From: Syntrophales bacterium
GTDB lineage: Bacteria; Desulfobacterota; Syntrophia; Syntrophales; UBA2210
DNA length: 64,000 nt
NCBI GenBank assembly: GCA_023230565.1
Contig: JALNXD010000001.1
Coordinates: 282,386 to 346,385, forward strand
Direction: 5' to 3'
This document shows positions 7,615 to 17,200 of this stretch, in pieces (position 1 is the first letter of the stretch; every line of letters begins with the position of its first letter). The notes beneath the pieces are model-generated. The model did not search any database. It was not told the DNA's origin and saw nothing but the letters and a program-made list of their open reading frames with translations. A program made the position numbers and the translations under genes.

Positions 7615-8808
7615 TTATTCTATAATCTGGCTTACCACACCTGCCCCGACAGTCCTTCCGCCTTCACGTATAGCGAATCTCAACTGCTCTTCCATTGCGA
7701 TAGGTGTAATTAACTCTACACTCATCTCAACATTGTCACCGGGCATAACCATTTCGACGCCCTCGGGCAGGTGAGAAACACCTGTCACATCGGTTGTCCT
7801 GAAGTAGAATTGAGGCCTGTACCCATCGAAAAAGGGTGTATGCCGTCCTCCTTCTTCTTTCGTAAGAACATATACCTGAGCTTTGAACTTCGTGTGCGGT
7901 GTGATAGAACCCGGTTTTGCAATGACCTGTCCTCTTTCCACTTCCTCTCTTTTTGTACCTCTCAGCAACACACCGATATCATCGCCTGCTCGTCCTTCAT
8001 CCAGAGTCTTTCTGAACATTTCCACTCCGGTGCAGACGGTCTTGAATGTTGGTCTGATTCCGACAATTTCTATTTCCTCACCTGTTTTGATGATTCCACG
8101 ATCGACTCGTCCCGTCACAACTGTCCCTCTTCCTGAGATTGTGAATACATCTCCGATCGGCATCAGGAAGGGTTTATCCAGGTCTCTCACAGGTTCCGGG
8201 ATAAATTCGTCGACAGCATTCATCAATTCCCAGATACATTTTACTTCTTCGGAATTCGCATCATCGCTTTCAAGAGCCTTGAGTGCTGAACCACGAATAA
8301 TCGGAAGATCATCCCCGGGGAATTCATAGCTCGTGAGAAGCTCTCTCAGCTCCAGCTCTACCAGATCGAGAAGTTCCGGATCATCTACGAGGTCTACTTT
8401 GTTCATAAACACTACGATGTAGGGAACCTGTACCTGCCGGGCGAGAAGAATATGCTCCCTGGTCTGGGGCATGGGACCATCGGATGCCGCTACAACAAGA
8501 ATCGTACCATCCATATGAGCGGCACCTGAAATCATGTTTTTAATATAGTCGGCATGGCCGGGGCAATCCACGTGAGCATAATGTCTCTTTTCTGTCTCAT
8601 ATTCCACATGGGCAATATTGATTGTAACGCCGCGCTCTTTTTCTTCAGGGGCATTGTCGATTTGATCAAAGGCCTTAAATTGCGCCAATCCCTTTGATGA
8701 AAGATGTTTTGTTATCGCAGCCGTAAGCGTTGTCTTTCCATGATCGACATGTCCTATCGTTCCGATATTGAGATGCTGCTTTCTTCTTTCAAATTTCTTT
8801 TTCGCCAT
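7615..8808 (-). CDS. tuf: Elongation factor Tu
   Basis: EF-Tu delivers aminoacyl-tRNA to the ribosome. The product is 397 residues. The P-loop GHVDHGKT (19-26), DCPGH, NKVD and the C-terminal beta-barrels are intact. The start at 8808 is preferred over an ATG two codons upstream because AAAGGAGG is then eight bases away. It sits between rpsG and rpsJ as in the str operon, but fusA, normally directly upstream, is absent. This is the only tuf in the window; the second site often used, next to tRNA-Thr(GGT), holds only rpmG here. Confidence 0.98.
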   Translation of the reverse strand: MAKKKFERRKQHLNIGTIGHVDHGKTTLTAAITKHLSSKGLAQFKAFDQIDNAPEEKERGVTINIAHVEYETEKRHYAHVDCPGHADYIKNMISGAAHMDGTILVVAASDGPMPQTREHILLARQVQVPYIVVFMNKVDLVDDPELLDLVELELRELLTSYEFPGDDLPIIRGSALKALESDDANSEEVKCIWELMNAVDEFIPEPVRDLDKPFLMPIGDVFTISGRGTVVTGRVDRGIIKTGEEIEIVGIRPTFKTVCTGVEMFRKTLDEGRAGDDIGVLLRGTKREEVERGQVIAKPGSITPHTKFKAQVYVLTKEEGGRHTPFFDGYRPQFYFRTTDVTGVSHLPEGVEMVMPGDNVEMSVELITPIAMEEQLRFAIREGGRTVGAGVVSQIIE

Positions 8809-8876
8809 AACCATTACCTCCTTTAGCTAAATGGACGATAATATTTAATTTCGTTTTTTCACCATTTTACATTTGC

Positions 8877-8892
8877 CTGCTTTTGCAAGCAG
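8877..8892 (-). other. Small hairpin in the tuf leader
   Basis: CTGCTT (8877-8882) and AAGCAG (8887-8892) form a perfect six-base stem with a four-base loop, about 70 bases upstream of the tuf start. No T-run follows. Function unknown. Confidence 0.3.
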
Positions 8893-8966
8893 AGCACCGA
8901 GCCCCTCCGACACAATTCATACTCAAGCCCTGTAACAGAGGCTTATCATTTTGTCTTCGCGTCACT

Positions 8967-8972
8967 ATTATA
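8967..8972 (-). promoter_or_regulatory. Possible tuf promoter (-10 element)
   Basis: A perfect TATAAT lies on the minus strand 160 bases upstream of tuf. The corresponding -35 hexamer, TAGTGA at 17-base spacing, is poor (3 of 6). With the weak terminator just upstream, it would let tuf-rpsJ be transcribed separately from rpsL-rpsG. The rest of the 8809-9125 spacer shows no gene. Confidence 0.35.
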
Positions 8973-9082
8973 TATCTTCATTCGAGCATTCACTAAATGC
9001 GCGATTTGCCTCCGCTTCGAATTATCCATGCTGCGAGATAAATATGTCGATCAAATGAAGAAAATTATTAATCGACATTCAT

Positions 9083-9104
9083 AAAAACCGCCTGGTCCGT
9101 GGCG
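9083..9104 (-). terminator. Weak terminator-like hairpin after rpsG
   Basis: On the minus strand CGCC/GGCG (9089-9104) forms a short stem followed by a five-T run (9083-9087), 21 bases after the rpsG stop. The stem is only four G-C pairs, so it would be an attenuator at best. It lies where fusA would normally continue the operon. Confidence 0.35.
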
Positions 9105-9125
9105 TGGGGCCGGGACATCGATCAA

Positions 9126-9596
9126 TTAGAACCGATAATGCGCAAAGGCCTTGTTTGCCTCAGCCATTTTGTGAGTATCTTCTTTTTTCTTTACTGATCC
9201 GCCTCTGTTGTTTGCGGCGTCTATCAATTCGGCCGCCAGTTTTTCCATCATGCTTCTTCCGGAACGTCCCGTGGCATTTCCGATAAGCCATCGTATCGCC
9301 AGCGCAATGCGCCTGCCTGCCGGAACTTCCGTCGGCACCTGGTATGTTGCACCGCCGACTCTCCTGGATTTTACTTCCAGCACCGGCTTCACATTTTCAA
9401 GAGCCCGCTCAAAGACCTGCAAAGGATCTTCCTTTGTCTTTTCTTCTATCACATTAAAGGCACCATAAAGGATTGATTCGGCGACGCTCTTCTTACCCGC
9501 TTTCAGAAGGCTGTTGATAAAACGGGCCACAAGGATGCTGCCGTACTTGGGGTCGGCTGTAATTTTTCTTTTCGTTATTTCTCTTCTTCTCGGCAT
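9126..9596 (-). CDS. rpsG: 30S ribosomal protein S7
   Basis: S7, 156 residues, nucleates assembly of the 16S 3' domain. It has PRRREITKRK near the start, the LALEN-type helix region (ERALENVKPVLEVKSRRVGG, residues 78-97) and a C-terminal helix ending FAHYRF. It follows rpsL by 12 bases. Downstream the usual fusA is missing. Confidence 0.97.
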   Translation of the reverse strand: MPRRREITKRKITADPKYGSILVARFINSLLKAGKKSVAESILYGAFNVIEEKTKEDPLQVFERALENVKPVLEVKSRRVGGATYQVPTEVPAGRRIALAIRWLIGNATGRSGRSMMEKLAAELIDAANNRGGSVKKKEDTHKMAEANKAFAHYRF

Positions 9597-9608
9597 AATA
9601 GTATCCTG

Positions 9609-9980
9609 TTACTTGGGCCTTTTCGCTCCGTATTTCGACCTGCCCTGCTTTCTGTCCTGAACACCGACCGCATCCAGAGCCCCTCTGATTATGTGGTACC
9701 TGACTCCCGGCAAATCCTTAACCCTGCCGCCTCTTACGAGAACGACCGAATGCTCCTGCAGATTATGACCTATACCTGGAATATATGATGTAACTTCATA
9801 GCCGCTGGTCAATCGGACTTTTGCAACTTTACGCAGAGCCGAATTAGGTTTCTTGGGTGTTGTAGTATATACTCTCACGCACACACCCCTTCGCTGAGGA
9901 CAATTTACAAGGGCCGGCGCGGCCGTCTTCTTTTCAGACTTAGCTCTACCTTTTCTGATTAACTGATTTATAGTCGGCAT
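9609..9980 (-). CDS. rpsL: 30S ribosomal protein S12
   Basis: S12, 123 residues, is in the decoding centre. It begins PTINQLIRKGR; the TTPKKPNSALRK loop keeps the lysine that is replaced in streptomycin-resistant strains, and the PGVRYHIIRG loop is intact. The gene follows rpoC by 63 bases, so rpo and str genes are adjacent. Confidence 0.97.
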   Translation of the reverse strand: MPTINQLIRKGRAKSEKKTAAPALVNCPQRRGVCVRVYTTTPKKPNSALRKVAKVRLTSGYEVTSYIPGIGHNLQEHSVVLVRGGRVKDLPGVRYHIIRGALDAVGVQDRKQGRSKYGAKRPK

Positions 9981-10043
9981 TACTCCTCCGTAACTTTCCT
10001 TTCCTTACAGCGTTATTTTGACCAGCAAAGACGGTGGTATCTA

Positions 10044-13000
10044 TCAATTCGCGGCCTGACTGTCAAGATTTTTCTCATCGGTTTCATCATTTATTTGAAA
10101 TTCCTGATTGTCCGGCTGACGATCGTCAAGTACTTTTATTCCAAGCTTCTTGTAAGAGGGCAATCCCGCACCCGCTGGAATGAGCCTTCCCATAATGACA
10201 TTTTCTTTCAGCCCTCTCAGATAATCTATTTTACCTGCCATAGCTGCTTCCGTAAGAACCCTCGTAGTCTCCTGGAAGGAAGCGGCAGAGATAAAACTGT
10301 TTGTACTCAGAGAAGCTTTGGTAATTCCAAGCAGCACCGGCTCTGCTGTGGCCGGGACACCGCCTTGCTCAATAATCCTCTCGTTATCCTCCTGAAATCT
10401 GATCCTGTCCACCTGCTCATCTGCAAGGAACGAAGTCCCCCCTGGATCCACAACTTTCACTTTCTTGAGCATCTGCCGAACAATAATCTCAATATGCTTG
10501 TCGTTGATTTTCACTCCCTGAAGCCGGTAAACCTCCTGCACTTCGTCGACGAGATATCGAGCCAATTCCTTATCACCTTTAATGGTAAGAATATCATGGG
10601 GATTACTTGCACCATCCATGAGCGGGGCACCGGCAATCACTCTATCGCCTTCCTGAACGCTGACATGTTTCCCTTTAGGAATAAGATATTCCTTGGGGTC
10701 ACCAACGTCGGGAGTAATTATGACCCTTCGCTTGCCCTTCAGGTCCTCGCCATAGTTAACTGTTCCATCAATTTCCGCAATTACTGCATGTTCTTTTGGC
10801 TTTCGGGCTTCGAAGAGTTCCGCGACTCTCGGCAGACCACCGGTTATATCTTTGGTTTTCGTCGTTTCTCTTGGAATTTTTGCTATTATATCGCCCGCTT
10901 TCACATAGTCGCCTTCGGAAAGAACAATGTTGGCTCCTACAGGCATCAGATGCTGTGCCACGCTTTTTACCGATCCCGGTAATCTCGCCGTTTTTCCCTC
11001 TGAATCTTTTATAGATACGCGCGGCCTGAGATTAGGATCCTGATGTTCAACAACAACTTTACGGGAAAGTCCCGTTACCTCGTCAACCTGCTCTTGAATT
11101 GTTTTGCCTTCTATGATGTCACCGAATTTAATCCTGCCGTCTACATCAGAAATAATCGGCAGTGAATAAGGATCCCATTCAGCAATTAAATCGCCTCTCC
11201 TGATTTTGTCCTGCTCCTTTACCTTCAGGTGTGCACCATAAGGCACCGGGTACTTGCCGCGGCTTCTACCTTCTTCATCGATTACATGAATCTCTCCGTT
11301 TCTGCTCATAACCACTGCATCACCACGGCTGTTGGTTGCCACTGAAAGGTTTTCGAACTTTACATTTCCATCATGGCGGGCTTCCAAAGTCGAATGTTCC
11401 TCGAATTTGGCTGTTCCTCCTATATGAAACGTTCTCATTGTAAGCTGCGTTCCGGGTTCTCCGATCGACTGCGCTGCAATAATCCCAACAGCCTCACCTA
11501 TATTCACCAGATGCCCATGAGCAAGATCCCTGCCATAGCAGCGTGCGCATACACCGTATTTGGATTTGCATGTAAGCACCGATCGGATCAGAACTTTCTC
11601 CAATCCGGATCTGTCGATGCGATCAGCTCGAACCTCGTCAATTTCTTCATTGGCCGAAACGAGCAATTCTCCCGTAAACGGGTCTGTAATATCTTCCAGG
11701 GCGACACGTCCAAGTATACGTTCACCCGCCGTCTCGATTATCTCTCCTCCCTCGACAAGTGCGGATACATATATGCCGTCAAGGGTTCCGCAGTCATCTT
11801 CGCTCACAATAGCATCCTGAGCTACATCGACGAGGCGTCTTGTCAGATACCCCGAGTTGGCGGTTTTCAATGCAGTATCGGCAAGTCCCTTCCTTGCACC
11901 GTGTGTCGAAATGAAATATTGCAGAACCGAAAGCCCCTCTCTGAAATTCGCTGTAATCGGAGTTTCGATAATTTCCCCCGAAGGCTTCGCCATGAGGCCT
12001 CTCATACCGGCGAGCTGCCTGATTTGCGCAGCACTGCCTCTTGCACCTGAATCGGCCATCATATAAATAGGGTTGAAGCTTTCTATCGTAACTTTCTGGC
12101 CATCGGGACCTTCAACTTCATCGGTTGCTATATCTCTAAGCATTTCGTCGGCAACCCGTTCGGTGGCATGAGCCCAAATATCGATCACTTTATTATAGCG
12201 TTCACCATCGGTAATCAGTCCATCCATATATTGCTTTTGTATTTCGAGGACTTCGTTTTTAGCCTTTTCGACGATTTCCGTCTTTCCATGCGGAATCACC
12301 ATATTGCCTATTGCAATGGACAATCCCGAATTGGTGGCATATTTGAATCCGAAATCCTTCAGCTTATCAGCAAGTATAACCGTCGTTTTTGCCCCGCACG
12401 CCCGGTAGGAATAATCAACAAGATTCGACAATTCCTTTTTGGTCATCACCTTGTTTACAAATTCAAAGGGAATTTGTTCCGGAATGATTTCATAAAGCAG
12501 AACCCTTCCAACTGTCGTATCGACTATACTCCCGTCCATTCGGACTTTGATTTTCGTCTGAAGCTCCACCTGTCCGGCATCATAGGCCGATCTGACTTCT
12601 CCGGGATCGGCGAATGTCATTCCTTCTCCTTTGAGAAATTCCTTCGACCTTGTCATATAATAGATCCCAAGCACAATATCTTGATTGGGAACGATAATTG
12701 GTTTGCCATTTGCCGGCGAAAGGATATTATTCGTCGACATAATAAGACAGCGGGCCTCTACCTGCGCTTCTATAGAAAGGGGAACGTGCACCGCCATCTG
12801 ATCGCCGTCAAAATCGGCATTGAAGGCCTGGCACACGAGCGGGTGAAGCTGAATGGCTTTTCCTTCTATCAAAACGGGTTCAAAAGCTTGAATGCCCAGC
12901 CTGTGGAGCGTCGGAGCCCGGTTGAGCAAAACCGGATATTCCCGAACAACTTCATCGAGAGCGTCCCATACTTCCGGCGCTTCCCGTTCTACCATTTTTT

Positions 13001-14195
13001 TTGCACTCTTTACGGTTGTCACATACCCTTTTTCTTCTAGACGGTTGTATATAAACGGCTTGAAGAGCTCCAACGCCATCTTCTTGGGGAGGCCGCATTG
13101 ATGCAGGCGCAGGTCGGGACCAACGGTGATTACCGATCGCCCGGAATAATCTACCCGTTTCCCGAGGAGATTCTGCCGGAATCGACCCTGTTTCCCCTTC
13201 AGCATATCTGAAAGCGACCGAAGCGGACGCTTGTTCGAACCTGTAACTGCTCTCCCCCGGCGTCCGTTGTCGAAAAGAACATCAACTGCTTCCTGCAGCA
13301 TCCGTTTTTCATTTCTAATGATTATCTCCGGTGCATTCAACTCCAGAAGACGCCGTAAGCGGTTGTTTCTATTTACAACCCTTCTATAGAGATCATTCAG
13401 ATCCGATGTTGCGAATCGTCCGCCATCAAGAGGTACAAGGGGCCGTAAATCGGGAGGGATTACCGGGAGGACCGTAAGAATCATCCATTCAGGTCTGTTC
13501 CCGGATGATTTTAACGTTTCTACAACCTTAAGTCTTTTTACCAGCTTCTTCTTCTTCGTTTCAGAAGTGGCTGTCTCCAGTTCATCCCGTAATTCCTTGT
13601 CAAGCACTTCCAGATCTATTTCTTCCAGAAGTTTTCTAACGGCTTCAGCACCCATCCCCGCCTCGAAGCCGTCAATTCCGTATTGCTCCCGTAATTCGAG
13701 ATACTGTTCTTCGTAAAGAAGCTCCTTTTTCTTCAGTGGGGCATCTTTGGGATCTGTAACTATCCATGATTCAAAGTAAAGGACCCGTTCGAGTTCCTTC
13801 AGGGTCAGATCAAGAAGATTACCGATCCTGCTGGGTAGGCTCTTCAGGAACCATATATGCGCGACAGGCGCTGCAAGCACAATATGCCCCATTCGGTCAC
13901 GGCGAACCTTTGACTGAATTACTTCCACACCACATTTTTCACATACGATACCGCGGTGTTTCATACGTTTATATCTGCCGCAAAGGCACTCATAATCTTT
14001 CACCGGACCAAATATCTTGGCGCAAAACAAACCATCCCGTTCCGGTTTAAATGTTCGGTAATTGATGGTTTCCGGTTTCTTGACTTCACCATGAGACCAC
14101 GAAAGGATCATTTCCGGTGAGGCCAGGGATATTTTCACGGCATTGAATTTAACCGGATCTTTCGGTTTTTCGAAAAAACCAAATATATCTTCCAC
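10044..14195 (-). CDS. rpoC: RNA polymerase subunit beta'
   Basis: Largest RNA polymerase subunit, 1383 residues, a normal size. From the N-terminus: a zinc ribbon with CLCGRYKRMKHRG and CEKCG (about 69-88), the catalytic NADFDGDQM loop holding the magnesium aspartates, the bridge helix and trigger loop region, and a second cysteine cluster CKSKYGVCARCYG. The C-terminus carries an acidic tail. The gene starts 52 bases after rpoB and is followed by rpsL. Several long antisense frames within it are shadows. Confidence 0.98.
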   Translation of the reverse strand: MEDIFGFFEKPKDPVKFNAVKISLASPEMILSWSHGEVKKPETINYRTFKPERDGLFCAKIFGPVKDYECLCGRYKRMKHRGIVCEKCGVEVIQSKVRRDRMGHIVLAAPVAHIWFLKSLPSRIGNLLDLTLKELERVLYFESWIVTDPKDAPLKKKELLYEEQYLELREQYGIDGFEAGMGAEAVRKLLEEIDLEVLDKELRDELETATSETKKKKLVKRLKVVETLKSSGNRPEWMILTVLPVIPPDLRPLVPLDGGRFATSDLNDLYRRVVNRNNRLRRLLELNAPEIIIRNEKRMLQEAVDVLFDNGRRGRAVTGSNKRPLRSLSDMLKGKQGRFRQNLLGKRVDYSGRSVITVGPDLRLHQCGLPKKMALELFKPFIYNRLEEKGYVTTVKSAKKMVEREAPEVWDALDEVVREYPVLLNRAPTLHRLGIQAFEPVLIEGKAIQLHPLVCQAFNADFDGDQMAVHVPLSIEAQVEARCLIMSTNNILSPANGKPIIVPNQDIVLGIYYMTRSKEFLKGEGMTFADPGEVRSAYDAGQVELQTKIKVRMDGSIVDTTVGRVLLYEIIPEQIPFEFVNKVMTKKELSNLVDYSYRACGAKTTVILADKLKDFGFKYATNSGLSIAIGNMVIPHGKTEIVEKAKNEVLEIQKQYMDGLITDGERYNKVIDIWAHATERVADEMLRDIATDEVEGPDGQKVTIESFNPIYMMADSGARGSAAQIRQLAGMRGLMAKPSGEIIETPITANFREGLSVLQYFISTHGARKGLADTALKTANSGYLTRRLVDVAQDAIVSEDDCGTLDGIYVSALVEGGEIIETAGERILGRVALEDITDPFTGELLVSANEEIDEVRADRIDRSGLEKVLIRSVLTCKSKYGVCARCYGRDLAHGHLVNIGEAVGIIAAQSIGEPGTQLTMRTFHIGGTAKFEEHSTLEARHDGNVKFENLSVATNSRGDAVVMSRNGEIHVIDEEGRSRGKYPVPYGAHLKVKEQDKIRRGDLIAEWDPYSLPIISDVDGRIKFGDIIEGKTIQEQVDEVTGLSRKVVVEHQDPNLRPRVSIKDSEGKTARLPGSVKSVAQHLMPVGANIVLSEGDYVKAGDIIAKIPRETTKTKDITGGLPRVAELFEARKPKEHAVIAEIDGTVNYGEDLKGKRRVIITPDVGDPKEYLIPKGKHVSVQEGDRVIAGAPLMDGASNPHDILTIKGDKELARYLVDEVQEVYRLQGVKINDKHIEIIVRQMLKKVKVVDPGGTSFLADEQVDRIRFQEDNERIIEQGGVPATAEPVLLGITKASLSTNSFISAASFQETTRVLTEAAMAGKIDYLRGLKENVIMGRLIPAGAGLPSYKKLGIKVLDDRQPDNQEFQINDETDEKNLDSQAAN

Positions 14196-14247
14196 TGGAT
14201 ATAACTCCCTTTTTATGCTCTTTTTTTAAATCGGACAGAAACTCTGC

Positions 14248-17200
14248 CTACTCACTTTCAAGTAATTCCACATCGATCGAAAGGCCTTGCAACTCTTTCA
14301 CGAGGACGTTGAAAGACTCCGGAAGGCCCGGTTCGAGGGTATGGTCTCCTTTGACAATCGCTTCATACATTCTCGTCCGTCCCGCCACATCATCCGATTT
14401 TACAGTAAGAAACTCCTGCAAAGAATGTGCGGCTCCATAGGCCTCAATCGCCCAAACTTCCATCTCACCCAGCCTCTGGCCACCAAATTGCGCTTTCCCT
14501 CCGAGCGGCTGCTGCGTAACAAGCGAGTAAGGACCGATGGATCTCGCATGAATCTTGTCGTCAACCAAGTGGTGCAATTTGAGCATATAAATCATTCCAA
14601 CCGTAACATTCTGATCAAAAGAATATCCTGTTCTTCCATCGTAAAGCCTCGTCTGCCCGGTTTCAGGTAACCCCGCCATCGACAGCATATCTCTTATCTC
14701 GTTTTCCTGCGCGCCGTCAAAGACAGGGGAGGCCATAGGAATTCCCCGCTTTATTTTACCCAGAAATCTTTTCATTTCATCATCGGAAGCACCGTCTACA
14801 AATGAAGTAAATTCTTTTGTACAATATACTTCCTTCAGTGCATCTTTCAATGCCCGGTTTTGCCTGTACTCATCGCATAGCTTCTGTATTTTGTCTCCAA
14901 GCGACTTTGCAGCCCACCCTAAATGAGTTTCGAGTATCTGGCCGACATTCATTCGCGAAGGAACACCCAGAGGATTCAGGACTATATCGACAGGAGTTCC
15001 GTCCTCAAAAAAAGGCATATCTTCCTCGGGAAGAATTCTTGAAAGAACTCCTTTGTTTCCATGGCGACCTGCCATTTTATCACCCACTGACAATTTTCTT
15101 TTAATTGCCACATAGACTTTTACCAGCTTAATCACTCCAGGCGGAAGTTCGTCTCCCGCTTTCACTTTTTCTATTTTTTCTTCAAAAAAGGATTCAATGA
15201 CTTCTATTTTTCTCGCAAGGTTGGAGAAAATGGTCTTTATCTTCGCCTCTAATATCTCGTCCTCCAAAGTTATTTCCTTCCATAAACTGAAAGGGATCGC
15301 ATCAAGTTTTTCTTCGGTAATTTCTTCGCCTTTTTTCAAAAGAATCCTTTTTTTTGCAGCATCTGACAGTCTCGACAAAGATGTGTGTCCGGCAATGAGA
15401 TCATAGACTTTCCTTTTTACACTTTCATTAATAATTTTAATTTCGTCATCGCGGTCTTTTAAAAGCCGGTTGATCTCTTCGTCCTCTATCTCCTGCGACC
15501 GGACATCTTTTTCCGTTCCCTTTCGGGTAAAGATCTTTGCATCGACAACAGTACCTTCTACACCCGGCGGGACATGCAACGATGTATCGCGGACATCACC
15601 TGCCTTTTCTCCGAATATTGCCCGCAGAAGCTTTTCTTCCGGCGAAAGCTGCGTCTCGCCTTTCGGTGTAACCTTGCCTACTAAAATATCCCCTGCTTTC
15701 ACCGAAACTCCTATTCTGGCTATTCCGCTTTCATCCAGGTTGCGCAGCACTTCGTCGCCTACATTGGGGATGTCCCTGGTAATCTCCTCTTTACCCAATT
15801 TGGTATCCCGTGCTACGGTTTCAAACTCTTCAATATGGACAGACGTGTAAATATCTTCCTTTACAATCCGTTCGCTCACCAGAATCGAATCCTCATAGTT
15901 GTAGCCACCCCATGACATGAATGCAACCATGACATTTCTTCCGAGGGCCAGTTCTCCGTTTTCGGTTGAAGGACCATCAGCTATGATATCGCCCTTTTCT
16001 ACTCGCTCACCTCTGCTAATGATAGGTTTATGGTTAAAACATGTATCCTGATTAGAACGCTGGTACTTTATCAAATTATAAATGTCGACACCGGTATCAA
16101 ACTGATCCTCTCCTTCAACATCGGCTTTGATCACTATCCGCGAAGCATCGACATCTTCCACTATACCTGAACGCTTGGCAACAATGACGGCTCCTGAATC
16201 GCGGGCCACTACCATTTCCATACCTGTCCCTACCAGAGGCGCTTCTGGTTGCATAAGCGGTACCGACTGGCGCTGCATGTTCGATCCCATAAGAGCGCGG
16301 TTCGCATCGTCATGTTCGAGGAACGGAATCAAACCGGCTGCAACACTTATGAGCTGATTTGGTGAAACATCCATCAGAGTAATTTCACTGGGATCTACAG
16401 TAACATAATCTCCGCCTTTTTTCGCTGTTACCAGCTTCTCTACGAATCTTCCCTCAGAATCGAGCACACTGTCTGCCTGTGCAATTACCTGCGTTTCTTC
16501 CTGCATGGCAGTGAGATATTCTATTTCATCGAGTACCTGCCCGTCCTTCACAAGAATGGAGGGAGTCTCGATGAATCCGAATTCATTCACACGCGCGTAT
16601 GTACTAAGTGAAACAATGAGACCAATGTTTGGTCCTTCAGGGGTTTCAACCGGGCATATACGCCCATAATGGGTGTTGTGGACGTCGCGTACTTCGAATC
16701 CTGCCCGCTCCCTTGTTAATCCTCCCGGACCGAGAGCTGACAAACGCCGTTTATGAGTGACCTCTGAAAGCGGGTTGGTCTGATCCATGAACTGTGATAA
16801 CTGGCTGCTCCCGAAAAACTCATTTACAACAGCTGTTACGGGTTTTGCATTCGCCAGATCATGGGGCATCATCGTTTCTACATCGAGAAGGCTCATTTTT
16901 TCTTTAATGGCCCGTTCCATTCTCACAAGCCCGATCCGGTACTGGTTTTCAATTAATTCTCCTACCGACCTGATCCTTCGATTCCCCAAATGGTCTATAT
17001 CATCTATACTATATTCACTGACTCCGTTCTTGAGATTCACCAAATATTTCACTGCCTCAAGAACATCTTCTCTTCTTAGTATCGTCACATCAGTGGGAAC
17101 ATTAAGCTTGAGCTTATAATTGAGCTTTGCCCGCCCTACATTTGAAAGGTCGTAACTGTGAGTTGAAAAGAAGAGATTATTGAAGAACCGCCGGGCAGTT

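Noticed and set aside
10095..13040. Long plus-strand frames (295 and 290 codons) opposite rpoC
   Set aside because: They are antisense to an intact essential gene, lack family resemblance and reflect the codon usage of rpoC.
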